Assembly (NCBI GenBank): GCA_964583845.1
Contig: CAZOXG010000002.1
Coordinates: 1 to 41,118, forward strand
DNA length: 41,118 nucleotides
Source of the DNA: JBAWVR01 sp964583845
Lineage (GTDB): Bacteria > Patescibacteriota > Minisyncoccia > Phycocordibacterales > GWA1-40-21
Direction of reading: 5' to 3'
In this document: in pieces, positions 15,398 to 22,111 of the stretch
How positions within the stretch are numbered: the first letter of the stretch is position 1
Layout: each line of letters opens with the position of its first letter
Program-made: the position numbers and the translations under genes
Notes under the pieces: generated by a model
Databases searched by the model: none
What the model saw: only the letters and a program-made list of their open reading frames with translations
Told to the model about the DNA's origin: nothing

Positions 15398-15482
15398 GAG
15401 GACTTGCTTATAGGTTTACCTAGTGTTAATTTTAATATAGAAAAACAAAGTACAAACAGTGCCAAAAGGGAAAGGAAGTGTA

Positions 15483-15866
15483 ATGATGAGAACTTACCTT
15501 GTAGCGAGGTTTCCCGTTATTAACCTCATTCTCTGGTCACTGGAAGCGGTTAAATTACTGAATCTGGTCAAAGATCCAAAGGCTTGTGTGGACGCTCGTT
15601 ACGAGGTGTATGAGTCAGTTGTTTTCTTTGCCAATTCGGTTGAAAAGAAACTGATCGAGGGACATACTCTCAACGAATCATTTGACCTTTCAGAGCGCCT
15701 GTTGGAAACAGCTATTAGAGGGGAAATTCCTCATCGCTGCAAAATGCCTCTGGTGGTTGAGATATTGAGCCGTCACTCAACAAGAGCTCACGAACTCAAG
15801 TCCTGGTACGACACTCGTTGTCTTGCAAAAGAACAAGACATAACTCAACATGAGTTCGTCGGGTAA
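15483..15866 (+). CDS. Hypothetical helical protein (127 aa)
   Basis: No family recognised. The protein looks mostly alpha-helical, with a hydrophobic patch at residues 4-20 that is short for a TM segment, and Cys at about 33 and 82. GGAAAGGAAG lies 5-8 nt before the ATG at 15483, so that start is preferred over an in-frame GTG 24 bp earlier. An AT-rich TAATATA box sits near 15434. Its terminator follows 30 bp after the stop. Confidence 0.65.
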   Translation: MMRTYLVARFPVINLILWSLEAVKLLNLVKDPKACVDARYEVYESVVFFANSVEKKLIEGHTLNESFDLSERLLETAIRGEIPHRCKMPLVVEILSRHSTRAHELKSWYDTRCLAKEQDITQHEFVG

Positions 15867-15895
15867 ACCAAAAGATTGAGACCAAATATTGGTCG

Positions 15896-15925
15896 GCCGC
15901 TGGAATATTACCCAGCGGCTTTTAT
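15896..15925 (+). terminator. Terminator of the 127-aa orphan
   Basis: The stem GCCGCTGG/CCAGCGGC is followed by TTTTA. Confidence 0.8.
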
Positions 15926-16037
15926 ATTATAATTATCACATATATGCTATTGTCTTTAAAAATGAGATATGATATAAAATAATTGGGTGAATCGGTTGCC
16001 GATTTCCTAAAACCAATCAATCTGGAGGGAGTAAAAA

Positions 16038-16172
16038 ATGCTACAACAGTCCTGGTTCGCATGGTTCTTTGGACAGTTCAAAGAGAAGAAATTCGAGGCA
16101 GGCTTCCTGCTTCTCATTATCGTTTTGCTTGCGTGGTCACTGACAGTGCAAGTCAAAATTCCCACTCCATAA
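16038..16172 (+). CDS. Small single-pass membrane protein (44 aa)
   Basis: A short gene with all expression signals. GGAGGGAG lies 7 nt before the ATG, TTGTCT and a TATAAAAT box lie about 70-95 bp upstream, and a perfect terminator follows the stop. The peptide begins MLQQSWFAWFFGQFKEKKF, followed by a TM segment (about residues 21-36) and a short VQVKIPTP tail. The leader contains the small hairpin TCGG/CCGA. The overlapping longer frame does not use the ribosome site. Function unknown. Confidence 0.75.
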   Translation: MLQQSWFAWFFGQFKEKKFEAGFLLLIIVLLAWSLTVQVKIPTP

Positions 16173-16187
16173 ACTTTGGGGCTCTCT

Positions 16188-16220
16188 GCTCCGTCGCATC
16201 TCGCGACGGAGCGTTTTTTT
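16188..16220 (+). terminator. Terminator of the 44-aa membrane protein gene
   Basis: The stem GCTCCGTCGC/GCGACGGAGC is followed by a seven-T run. Confidence 0.92.
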
Positions 16221-16267
16221 ATAATAAAAGACGCGTAACCATTATATAGATTACGCGCCGGTGTGAA

Positions 16268-16540
16268 TTATCGGATCAGTCTCCTGTTGAAAAGGTGATG
16301 TTCGTCTCTTCGTAAATAACATTCTTCGGCTGAAAGCCAGATACCAAAACGTGGGATTGGAAAGAGATCGCGCCAGTGATCAATTGGTTCATAATCAGGT
16401 AGCTTTAAATAACCAATGATAGCTATAGCCAATTCTTCTTCTCTTTCTCGTTGTTCTATTTGTTCTCCGACCTTCTTGATCCGAGCCTCTTCTTGTGGAT
16501 CTTGAGAATGTGCCTTAATAGTTTTATATTTGTTTTTCAT
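16268..16540 (-). CDS. Hypothetical protein (90 aa)
   Basis: No family recognised. It is a highly charged, Arg/Glu-rich protein: residues 15-35 look like a helix (EEARIKKVGEQIEQREREEE), followed by IGYLKLPDYEPIDHWRDLF. GGAGATGAACC precedes the ATG. No clear promoter is seen and no strong terminator follows; the gene converges with the 44-aa gene. Confidence 0.62.
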   Translation of the reverse strand: MKNKYKTIKAHSQDPQEEARIKKVGEQIEQREREEELAIAIIGYLKLPDYEPIDHWRDLFPIPRFGIWLSAEECYLRRDEHHLFNRRLIR

Positions 16541-16636
16541 GGTTCATCTCCAAAGTTCGATGTTGAGAACCATTCTAAAACTCCTTAGTCAGTTTATCAC
16601 ATTTACATTTTGAATCCACTACATTATTATTTGTTT

Positions 16637-17767
16637 ATGACTTTCCAAAGACCTAAAGGTATTAGAACATGGCTAGAAATAGACAGTAAAGTTGTTGAAA
16701 AAAATTTAAAAGTTTTTCGCTCAATTATTCCAGAATCTGTAAAAATTATGGCTGTAGTTAAATCCAATGCTTATGGACATGGACTTTGGGATTTTTCTAA
16801 AATGATTAAAGATAAAGTTGACTGGTTAGCAGTTGATTCTGTTGTTGAGGCTTTGGCCTTACGTCGTGAGGGAATAGATAACCCGATTTTAGTTTTAGGT
16901 TATACTTTGCCTGAAATGTTAGAGGAGGCTGTTAAAAATAATATAAGTATCACGGTTTCTAGTTTTGAGTATTTTAAACACTTTAAGAAGTTTCAGTACA
17001 AACTAAAAATTCATATTAAAGTTGATACGGGTATGCACCGGCATGGATTTATGATTAACGATATGCAGAGAGTATTATTTGAAATCGCCAAGTGTAAGGA
17101 TAAGATTCAAGTAGAAGGTTTGTTTACCCACTTTGCGATGGCTAAAAACCCGGCGTTAGCTTCAGATACTAAAAAACAAATTTCACTTTTTAGTGAATGG
17201 CGTAACGCTTTTGCTAAGGCAAATTTTAATCCTCTATGTCATGCTTGTGCTACTGGTGGCACGCTTTTGTTTAGTGAGGCTCATTTTGATATGGTAAGAA
17301 TTGGAATCGGTTTATATGGTATTTGGCCCGCCAAAGAAACTATGTCATTTTTAAAGGGTGAAATTAAATTAGAGCCAGTTATGTCCTGGAAGAGTTTAAT
17401 CGCTGAAACTAAAATAGTACCAGCTGGAGATAGAATAGGTTATGATTTTACTGAAAAATTTGATAAAGATACTAAAGTGGCAATGATACCGATTGGCTAT
17501 TGGCACGGATATCCGCGGGCCCTATCCGGGATTGGTCGGATATATGTTGGCGGTGTCTCTTGTAAGGTTCTTGGACGGGTTTGTATGGATATCATTATGA
17601 TAGATGTAACTGAGGTTAAAAAACTTGAGGTAGGTCAGGAAGTTGAAATTATGAGTAGAGAAATATCTTATGATAATTCTGGTGCGAATCTAGCAGATTT
17701 GGCAGGGACAACCACTTATGAATTTTTGACGAGAATCAATCCTTTAATAAAAAGAATTTATAAATAG
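16637..17767 (+). CDS. alr: Alanine racemase
   Basis: PLP enzyme that makes D-alanine for peptidoglycan. PLP lysine in VVKSNAYGHG (about residues 43-52), the TGMHRHGF substrate loop, RIGIGLYGIWP, and the second-subunit catalytic Tyr region RIGYDFTEKF with IPIGYWHGYPR. At 376 residues the length is normal. The ATG at 16637 begins close to the conserved barrel; the earlier in-frame TTG adds nine residues without conservation. There is no Shine-Dalgarno sequence. It is a monocistronic core gene between orphan units, implying the cell makes a peptidoglycan wall. Confidence 0.94.
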   Translation: MTFQRPKGIRTWLEIDSKVVEKNLKVFRSIIPESVKIMAVVKSNAYGHGLWDFSKMIKDKVDWLAVDSVVEALALRREGIDNPILVLGYTLPEMLEEAVKNNISITVSSFEYFKHFKKFQYKLKIHIKVDTGMHRHGFMINDMQRVLFEIAKCKDKIQVEGLFTHFAMAKNPALASDTKKQISLFSEWRNAFAKANFNPLCHACATGGTLLFSEAHFDMVRIGIGLYGIWPAKETMSFLKGEIKLEPVMSWKSLIAETKIVPAGDRIGYDFTEKFDKDTKVAMIPIGYWHGYPRALSGIGRIYVGGVSCKVLGRVCMDIIMIDVTEVKKLEVGQEVEIMSREISYDNSGANLADLAGTTTYEFLTRINPLIKRIYK

Positions 17768-17855
17768 TTAGATTCACAATTTCATTTTTATGGATTGACG
17801 CAAGCGTGTATTTGTGATACCTTTTGTATAGATTTTACCAACCACGGAGGAAAAC

Positions 17856-18107
17856 ATGACAAATAAAAAAATGTTTCTTGCGCCATTGATGGCGGCTTGT
17901 GGAGCATCATCATCCCAAACAGTTTTTATTGTGAAACCTTGCCCAGTAAGTGAGTCCCCTGAATTTTTGTCAAAATCCATGTTGACACTGAAAACTGAAC
18001 ATGGAAAAGCTTCAGTCTGTCCATCACCGGCTGGCAAAAAACGTCAGAACAATGATTTTGGTCACAGTAAAAATTGTAAGTGGCCGGGGCGCAAAGTTCA
18101 GTTCTAA
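17856..18107 (+). CDS. Small possible lipoprotein (83 aa)
   Basis: No family recognised. CACGGAGGAAAAC precedes the ATG. The N-terminus MTNKKMFLAPLMAACGASSS looks like a short lipoprotein signal ending in a Cys at residue 15, though the hydrophobic part is short and -3 is Met. The rest is hydrophilic with four more Cys. A TTGACG box lies about 55 bp upstream. It is followed 25 bp later by another small gene of similar size, likely in one operon, since no terminator separates them. Confidence 0.55.
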   Translation: MTNKKMFLAPLMAACGASSSQTVFIVKPCPVSESPEFLSKSMLTLKTEHGKASVCPSPAGKKRQNNDFGHSKNCKWPGRKVQF

Positions 18108-18132
18108 ACTTAAAATAAGGAGGAACGTTCAA

Positions 18133-18387
18133 ATGAAGACTTTTTTCGCAGGCACTTTTATAATATTCGTTGGCTTATTCTTGCTTTATTCAGCTGGGGT
18201 TAGTAAACCAGTAACGAAGGATGACTCGAACCCGAGCAAGTTGTGTCAGGCTGTTGTGTCCAGAAGTTTCAGAATCAGGACTCGAATAAAACCCTCCCAT
18301 GTGCCGGTCAAAGGCAATAAAAACCTAGTACTGAAATCACAGGTAGAAGAGTCTTGGCAGGGCAGAAATATGGTCAGACAAGTATAA
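18133..18387 (+). CDS. Small exported or membrane-anchored protein (84 aa)
   Basis: AAGGAGGAACGTTCAA precedes the ATG at 18133. Residues 3-20 are hydrophobic (signal peptide or anchor), followed by a basic, Ser-rich hydrophilic tail. No family recognised. It is the second gene of a two-gene unit with the 83-aa protein. The longer in-frame version beginning at 18001 overlaps that gene and lacks a ribosome site, so it is not used. Confidence 0.6.
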   Translation: MKTFFAGTFIIFVGLFLLYSAGVSKPVTKDDSNPSKLCQAVVSRSFRIRTRIKPSHVPVKGNKNLVLKSQVEESWQGRNMVRQV

Positions 18388-18400
18388 TATTTATGGTCGG

Positions 18401-18438
18401 GGTGCCAGTGTTCCAATATGGAATGCTGGCCATTTTTT
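18401..18438 (+). terminator. Terminator of the two-gene small-protein unit
   Basis: GGTGCCAGTGTTCC pairs, with G-T pairs, to GGAATGCTGGCC, followed by TTTTTT. Confidence 0.78.
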
Positions 18439-18444
18439 ATAGTA

Positions 18445-18473
18445 TTGCATTTTTTATTGATTTAGGTTATACT
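18445..18473 (+). promoter_or_regulatory. Promoter of rpmG
   Basis: TTGCAT and TATACT are separated by 17 bp, about 26 bp before the L33 start codon. Confidence 0.7.
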
Positions 18474-18498
18474 CGGAACACTGTAAATAAGAAATAAT

Positions 18499-18657
18499 AT
18501 GTCACAAGATCAACTAATTAAATTGGCCTGCAAAACCTGTAAGAGAACAAATTACTGGTCTCGCAAAAATAAAAAGAAGGTAGAGCGCAAAATTGAGCTC
18601 AAGAAATTCTGTAAATGGTGTAAAAAGAAAACTGTTCACAAAGAATCTAAAAAATAA
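18499..18657 (+). CDS. rpmG: 50S ribosomal protein L33
   Basis: A short gene of 52 codons. The protein has the zinc-binding L33 pattern, CKTC (residues 11-14) and CKWC (38-41), the TNYWSRKNKK strand and the ELKKFCKWCKKKTVHKESKK end. There is no Shine-Dalgarno sequence; the start context AAGAAATAATATG is shared with parB. A terminator follows directly. Confidence 0.93.
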   Translation: MSQDQLIKLACKTCKRTNYWSRKNKKKVERKIELKKFCKWCKKKTVHKESKK

Positions 18658-18665
18658 TTTAAAAA

Positions 18666-18687
18666 AACAGGGGAAACCCTGTTTTTT
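18666..18687 (+). terminator. Terminator of rpmG
   Basis: AACAGGG pairs with CCCTGTT around GAAA, followed by T. Confidence 0.88.
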
Positions 18688-18715
18688 GTTACATAATTTA
18701 ATGTATAATATATTT

Positions 18716-19297
18716 GTGAAAATTGAACGACCGAAATCTAAACAACCACTTCCAGAAAATGCCAAACTAGTATACAAGGGTATAATTTTTGATACCTACC
18801 AATGGGAAGTAGATGATTATGATGGTACTAAGAAGACATTTGAAAAACTTAAGAGGCCAGATACAGTCATGATAATACCCGTCACTAATGATGGTGAAAT
18901 TATTCTTGCTAATCAAGAGCAACCGGGTAAACAAGTTTCCATTAGTTATCTTGGTGGAAGGGTTGATGAAGGTGAAGATGTGTTAAACGCTGCCAAAAGA
19001 GAATTATTGGAAGAGGCTGGATTAGAAGCGGATGAATGGATCTTGTTTAATGCTATGCAACCAGTTAGTAAGATAGAGTGGTCTGTCTATATATTTATAG
19101 CTAGAAATTGCAAAAAAGTTGCCGAGCAATGTTTAGATGGTGGTGAAAAAATTGAATTACTTAATGTAGATTTTGATAAGTTTATCGAGATGATTTTAGA
19201 TAAAGATTTTAGTGACTTTGGGTTAAGAATTAAATTTCTCGAAGCAAAAATAGATTCTGATAAGATGTCTGAGATTAAAAGATTAATCATTGGCTAG
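18716..19297 (+). CDS. Nudix hydrolase (ADP-ribose pyrophosphatase-like)
   Basis: Cleaves nucleoside-diphosphate-linked substrates. The Nudix box is complete: G at about residue 82, VDEGE, then KRELLEEAGL (about 93-102), with GG before it. The N-terminal strands (LVYKGIIFDTYQWEVDDYDG) resemble the ADP-ribose pyrophosphatase group; substrate is not certain. The GTG at 18716 is preferred: a TATAAT box at 18704-18709 overlaps the upstream ATG at 18701, so transcription would begin at about the GTG, implying leaderless translation. Its length of 193 residues is normal. Confidence 0.85.
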   Translation: MKIERPKSKQPLPENAKLVYKGIIFDTYQWEVDDYDGTKKTFEKLKRPDTVMIIPVTNDGEIILANQEQPGKQVSISYLGGRVDEGEDVLNAAKRELLEEAGLEADEWILFNAMQPVSKIEWSVYIFIARNCKKVAEQCLDGGEKIELLNVDFDKFIEMILDKDFSDFGLRIKFLEAKIDSDKMSEIKRLIIG

Positions 19298-19330
19298 AAG
19301 ATTCATAATACCCGTCGTCACAGCTGAAGC

Positions 19331-19459
19331 ATGTAAACATCAGATTCGGTCACGACTTTTTCTTTCGCCGTCGCTCAAGAAAAGTCTCGACCCTAGCTCA
19401 GCATTACTCGCTGGAGCTCGTAATAAGCTTGCGCTTTTCGAATCTGAGTGGGCCCGCAT
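19331..19459 (-). mobile_element. tRNA-tail element behind tRNA-Trp
   Basis: On the plus strand: strongly diverged tail ending CAGATTC (19341-19347), core from GGTCACGACTTTTTC, TTTCGCCGTCGCTC, GAAAAGTCTCGACC, CTAGCTC, inner hairpin CATTACTCG/CTCGTAATAAG, GCTTTTCG, then inverted tail TTCGAATCTGAGTGGGCC (19437 on), identical to the tRNA over 23 bases. With the terminator and tRNA this forms a ~78-bp near-perfect palindrome. Confidence 0.75.
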
Positions 19460-19493
19460 ATTAAAAAAACTGCTTATTAGTAGTTTTTTAATA
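19460..19493 (-). terminator. Terminator of tRNA-Trp
   Basis: ATTAAAAAAACT pairs with AGTTTTTTAAT around the loop, in the centre of the palindrome between the tRNA and its inverted tail. Confidence 0.8.
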
Positions 19494-19495
19494 TG

Positions 19496-19567
19496 CGGGC
19501 CCACTCAGATTCGAACTGAGAACCTCGCGTTTGGAGTGCGATGTTTTACCATTGAAACTATGGACCC
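19496..19567 (-). tRNA. tRNA-Trp (anticodon CCA)
   Basis: The acceptor is GGGTCCA/TGGGCCC (one G-U pair) with discriminator G. The anticodon loop is CTCCAAA and the T-loop TTCGAAT. It carries the A36-A37-A38 pattern. The anticodon CCA reads UGG only, in line with a standard code. Confidence 0.94.
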
Positions 19568-19608
19568 AAGCGCACTTATCTTATAATAAATAAGACCATT
19601 ACGCAAAT

Positions 19609-20265
19609 TTAGATTTTTTTGAGAAATGTCTTTCCGACACTAATACCAACGACCGAACCCATGATAGCACCAGCGACAGCATCAGAAACCCAGTGTATAT
19701 TACTAACTGAAACTCCTAGGCCTATATATGTGGCATATACCAAAGCACTGATTATCAATATTTTATTTTTAGGCCACAGAGTTATTAAAGTAAAAGCCAT
19801 GGCAAAGGCAATCATAGTGTGTGAGGATGGCCAACCCCAAAATATACCGTTTTGAAAAAAACCAAAATTAAAGGTGTTGTGGAGATCAAAAAAAATGTTG
19901 AAGGATTGAGGTGGCGGAGTTCTTCCGGTCACAGCTTTATAGAGAGAAGATAAAGCCCAGGCTAAAATAGCTGATTGACCCAAAGCAAAAGCCAAGTTTT
20001 TTAAATTTAAGGATTTACGAGTTCGAGCAAAAACCAGGAGGATTAAAGGAACGATTATTGGTAATAGAGCCCCTAGTAATACTGATCCGAAGAAAAAATA
20101 ATAAATATTAGGAGATTTATAGAGTTCATAAAATTTATAATCACCATCGACGTAAACTATTATTGCCGTAAAAAGAACACCGATGATCTGTATTAATAAA
20201 TAGTAGCCAGTGAATAAACGTAAAAGACTCTTTTGAAATTTATAGAATAAGTTCGAAAAAAACAT
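19609..20265 (-). CDS. PAP2-superfamily membrane phosphatase
   Basis: The 218-residue protein has about six TM segments. Motifs in order: TGRTPPP (about 113-119, relaxed motif 1), WGWPSSHTM (motif 2, about 142-150) and NIHWVSDAVAG (motif 3, about 187-197), with the catalytic His in PSSH and IHWVSD. Members dephosphorylate lipid phosphates such as undecaprenyl pyrophosphate or phosphatidic acid; the substrate cannot be told. 7 bp downstream of miaA on the same strand. Start as given; no Shine-Dalgarno sequence. Confidence 0.87.
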   Translation of the reverse strand: MFFSNLFYKFQKSLLRLFTGYYLLIQIIGVLFTAIIVYVDGDYKFYELYKSPNIYYFFFGSVLLGALLPIIVPLILLVFARTRKSLNLKNLAFALGQSAILAWALSSLYKAVTGRTPPPQSFNIFFDLHNTFNFGFFQNGIFWGWPSSHTMIAFAMAFTLITLWPKNKILIISALVYATYIGLGVSVSNIHWVSDAVAGAIMGSVVGISVGKTFLKKI

Positions 20266-20272
20266 GGGTAAA

Positions 20273-21169
20273 TTATAGCATGAACTGGTCTATGGTTTTA
20301 ATTATTTCTTTTTTATCCTCAAGTTTAAACCATTTGATGCGATTGTCTCTTTTGAACCAGGTTCTCTGGCGTTTGGCAAAATGCCAAATTGCCATACAGA
20401 GCTCGTTAATCATTTGTTCATGAGTAATTTTTTTTTGCAAATATAAGGCAAGATATCGATATTCCAAACCAAAGTTTTCTAGTCTCTTCCAAGTGACACT
20501 TTGGCTGTGAAGTTTAGAGACTTCTTTGAGCATTCCATTGTCTAGACGTTTAATTAAACGCTTATGTATTCTGTCTTTCAGTATTTCATCATTGGCATCT
20601 AAGCCAAGTTGTAGAGAATTATATTTGATGTCTTTTTTGATTGGTGGTACGAAACCTAGAGTTTTGGCAATCTCAATCGCTCGAACGATTCTGACTCGAT
20701 TATTTTTGTCTATTCGGTTAAAAGTGTTTTTATCGAGTTTTTCTAGTATAATTAATAGTTTATTTGTTGTAAGTTTTTCAAGTTTAACACGAAGTTTTTC
20801 ATCAGATTTAACTTCTGGAAAAATGACATTATCAACAATGGCTTGAATATAAAAACCAGTACCACCACAAATTATCGGCAGTTTGTCACGGCCGAGAATG
20901 TCGGCAATAATCCCATGAACTTCTTTTTGATACTTGGCGACATTATATTTAGTGTTTGGTTTTACAATATCCAACATGTAATGTTTGACACCCAACATTT
21001 CTTTCTTGGTTATTTTACCAGTACCTAAATCCATATCCTTAAAAACCTGACGGGAGTCGGCACTAATTATTTCGCCATTGAATCGCTGAGCAATTTCTAC
21101 GGCTAGATCACTCTTACCAGTAGCAGTTGGGCCGAGAATGACTAAGATTTTTGGAAGTATATTTTTCAT
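20273..21169 (-). CDS. miaA: tRNA dimethylallyltransferase
   Basis: Adds a dimethylallyl group to A37 of tRNAs that read UNN codons. P-loop GPTATGKSD (about 13-21), ISADSRQVF (substrate Asp, about 39-47), GTGFYIQA, and the C-terminal KRQRTWFKRD motif. At 298 residues the length is normal. It overlaps the small transporter gene by 1 bp and precedes the PAP2 gene. Five tRNAs in this window (Leu-UAA, Cys, Tyr, Trp, Leu-CAA) have the A36-A37-A38 loop that this enzyme recognises. Confidence 0.95.
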   Translation of the reverse strand: MKNILPKILVILGPTATGKSDLAVEIAQRFNGEIISADSRQVFKDMDLGTGKITKKEMLGVKHYMLDIVKPNTKYNVAKYQKEVHGIIADILGRDKLPIICGGTGFYIQAIVDNVIFPEVKSDEKLRVKLEKLTTNKLLIILEKLDKNTFNRIDKNNRVRIVRAIEIAKTLGFVPPIKKDIKYNSLQLGLDANDEILKDRIHKRLIKRLDNGMLKEVSKLHSQSVTWKRLENFGLEYRYLALYLQKKITHEQMINELCMAIWHFAKRQRTWFKRDNRIKWFKLEDKKEIIKTIDQFML

Positions 21170-21486
21170 TACATTTCAAGAAAAATAATACTAGTTAAGC
21201 CGATAACGATGCCAACAATATTCAAAGCTGATAATTCTTCTTTATAAAAGAAAACTCCAACTAGAATACCAACTATAAGAGTTAAAACTGCAAAAATTAC
21301 CATAGCCTTGGATAGACTTTGATATTTAAGTGAGAATGCCCAGAAAAGTGTAGCAGCTGTATAGGCGAGTATGCCCAAAACCAACATGTAGTTTTTGTTG
21401 TGTATAGACCATTCTTTGAAAAGAATGTCACCGATGACTTCCAGAAAAGCTACGGCAGTAACTAGATAGATGAAGTATTGATTCAT
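21169..21486 (-). CDS. Small EamA/SMR-like membrane transporter
   Basis: The 105-residue protein has four TM segments (about 4-22, 30-50, 57-76, 84-103), the size and topology of small multidrug-resistance or half-EamA proteins. The SLKYQSLSKAMVIFAVLTLI stretch matches the conserved TM3 region of this group. The Glu in TM1 (residue 16, LEVIGDILFK) fits the SMR coupling residue. Substrate unknown. Its stop overlaps the miaA start. Confidence 0.75.
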   Translation of the reverse strand: MNQYFIYLVTAVAFLEVIGDILFKEWSIHNKNYMLVLGILAYTAATLFWAFSLKYQSLSKAMVIFAVLTLIVGILVGVFFYKEELSALNIVGIVIGLTSIIFLEM

Positions 21487-21599
21487 TATGAAGTGATTCT
21501 AGCAGATTTGGGGATGGGGTCAAATAATTAAAAGTTTTTTGAGTTTTTCTCCCGAGTAAGAGGTGTTGGAAGAGAGATTGCCCGAAAATATTAAAATAT

Positions 21600-21728
21600 G
21601 CCGAGAGCGAGACCCGGTTACGAATATTTTTCTTGTTGTCACAAGAAAAATTTCTCGACCCCGGCTCGGCCACTCTCTCTGGTGATAGTGGCTTTGCGGC
21701 CTCCGCCTTTCGAGTCTCTCTCCCGGCA
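21600..21728 (-). mobile_element. Outer (older) tRNA-tail element behind tRNA-Leu(CAA)
   Basis: On the plus strand: diverged tail TGCCGAGAGCGAGACCC, core from GGTTACGAATATTTTTC with loop TTGTTGTCACAAG, AAATTTCTCGACC, CCGGCTCGGCC, inner hairpin CCACTCTCTCTGGTGATAGTGG, GGCCTCCGCCTTT, then inverted tail CGAGTCTCTCTCCCGGCA. Its inverted tail pairs with the diverged tail of the inner copy across AATACAAG, which dates it before the inner insertion. Confidence 0.72.
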
Positions 21729-21735
21729 AATACAA

Positions 21736-21857
21736 GTGCCGGATAGAGGACTCGCCCGCACCTCTCGTTTCGCCGTCGCTCAACTCGGTTTGGGCACCGC
21801 CTCACATTTTTGACTACTGTCAAAAATAGGTTCCGGCGTTCGAGTCTCTCTCCCGGC
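21736..21857 (-). mobile_element. Inner (younger) tRNA-tail element behind tRNA-Leu(CAA)
   Basis: On the plus strand: tail GTGCCGGATAGAGGACTCG (few changes), a shortened core with TTTCGCCGTCGCTC, inner hairpin CATTTTTGACTACTGTCAAA, GGTTCCGGC, and inverted tail GTTCGAGTCTCTCTCCCGGC (21838-21857), identical to the tRNA. The inner hairpin is nearly identical to that of the element behind tRNA-Leu(UAG), 19 kb away. Confidence 0.72.
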
Positions 21858-21858
21858 A

Positions 21859-21898
21859 CAAAAGAAAAACACTGGAATATTCCAGTGTTTTTCTTTTG
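21859..21898 (-). terminator. Terminator of tRNA-Leu(CAA)
   Basis: The perfect stem AAAAGAAAAACACTGGAA/TTCCAGTGTTTTTCTTTT is the centre of an 82-bp perfect palindrome (21838-21919). Confidence 0.88.
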
Positions 21899-21981
21899 TG
21901 CCGGGAGAGAGACTCGAACTCTCACAGTGTTGCCACCGGTGGATTTTGAGTCCACTGCGTCTGCCATTCCGCCATCCCGGC
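21899..21981 (-). tRNA. tRNA-Leu (anticodon CAA)
   Basis: The acceptor is GCCGGGA/TCCCGGC with discriminator A. The anticodon loop CTCAAAA gives CAA. The variable arm is long (CGGTGGCAACACTG) and the T-loop is TTCGAGT. Confidence 0.95.
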
Positions 21982-21997
21982 AAAAATTACATCTTTA

Positions 21998-22025
21998 AGA
22001 TTATCAGTTTTATCAAAAAAAGCAA
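21998..22025 (-). promoter_or_regulatory. Promoter of tRNA-Leu(CAA)
   Basis: On the minus strand TTGCTT and TAATCT are 16 bp apart, about 16 bp before the tRNA. Confidence 0.6.
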
Positions 22026-22111
22026 TATGGTAAAAATTGTTTACAAATCAATTTTAAAATGATATGGTCTTTTAGGTTATTTGGTGGTCTCTAATATAAG
22101 GAGAAATTCAC

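Noticed and set aside
15983..16249. 88-codon ORF
   Set aside because: It has no ribosome site and runs through the terminator; the 44-codon frame inside it has all signals.
18001..18132. 44-codon N-terminal extension of the 84-aa protein
   Set aside because: It overlaps the preceding gene, and the strong ribosome site lies before 18133.
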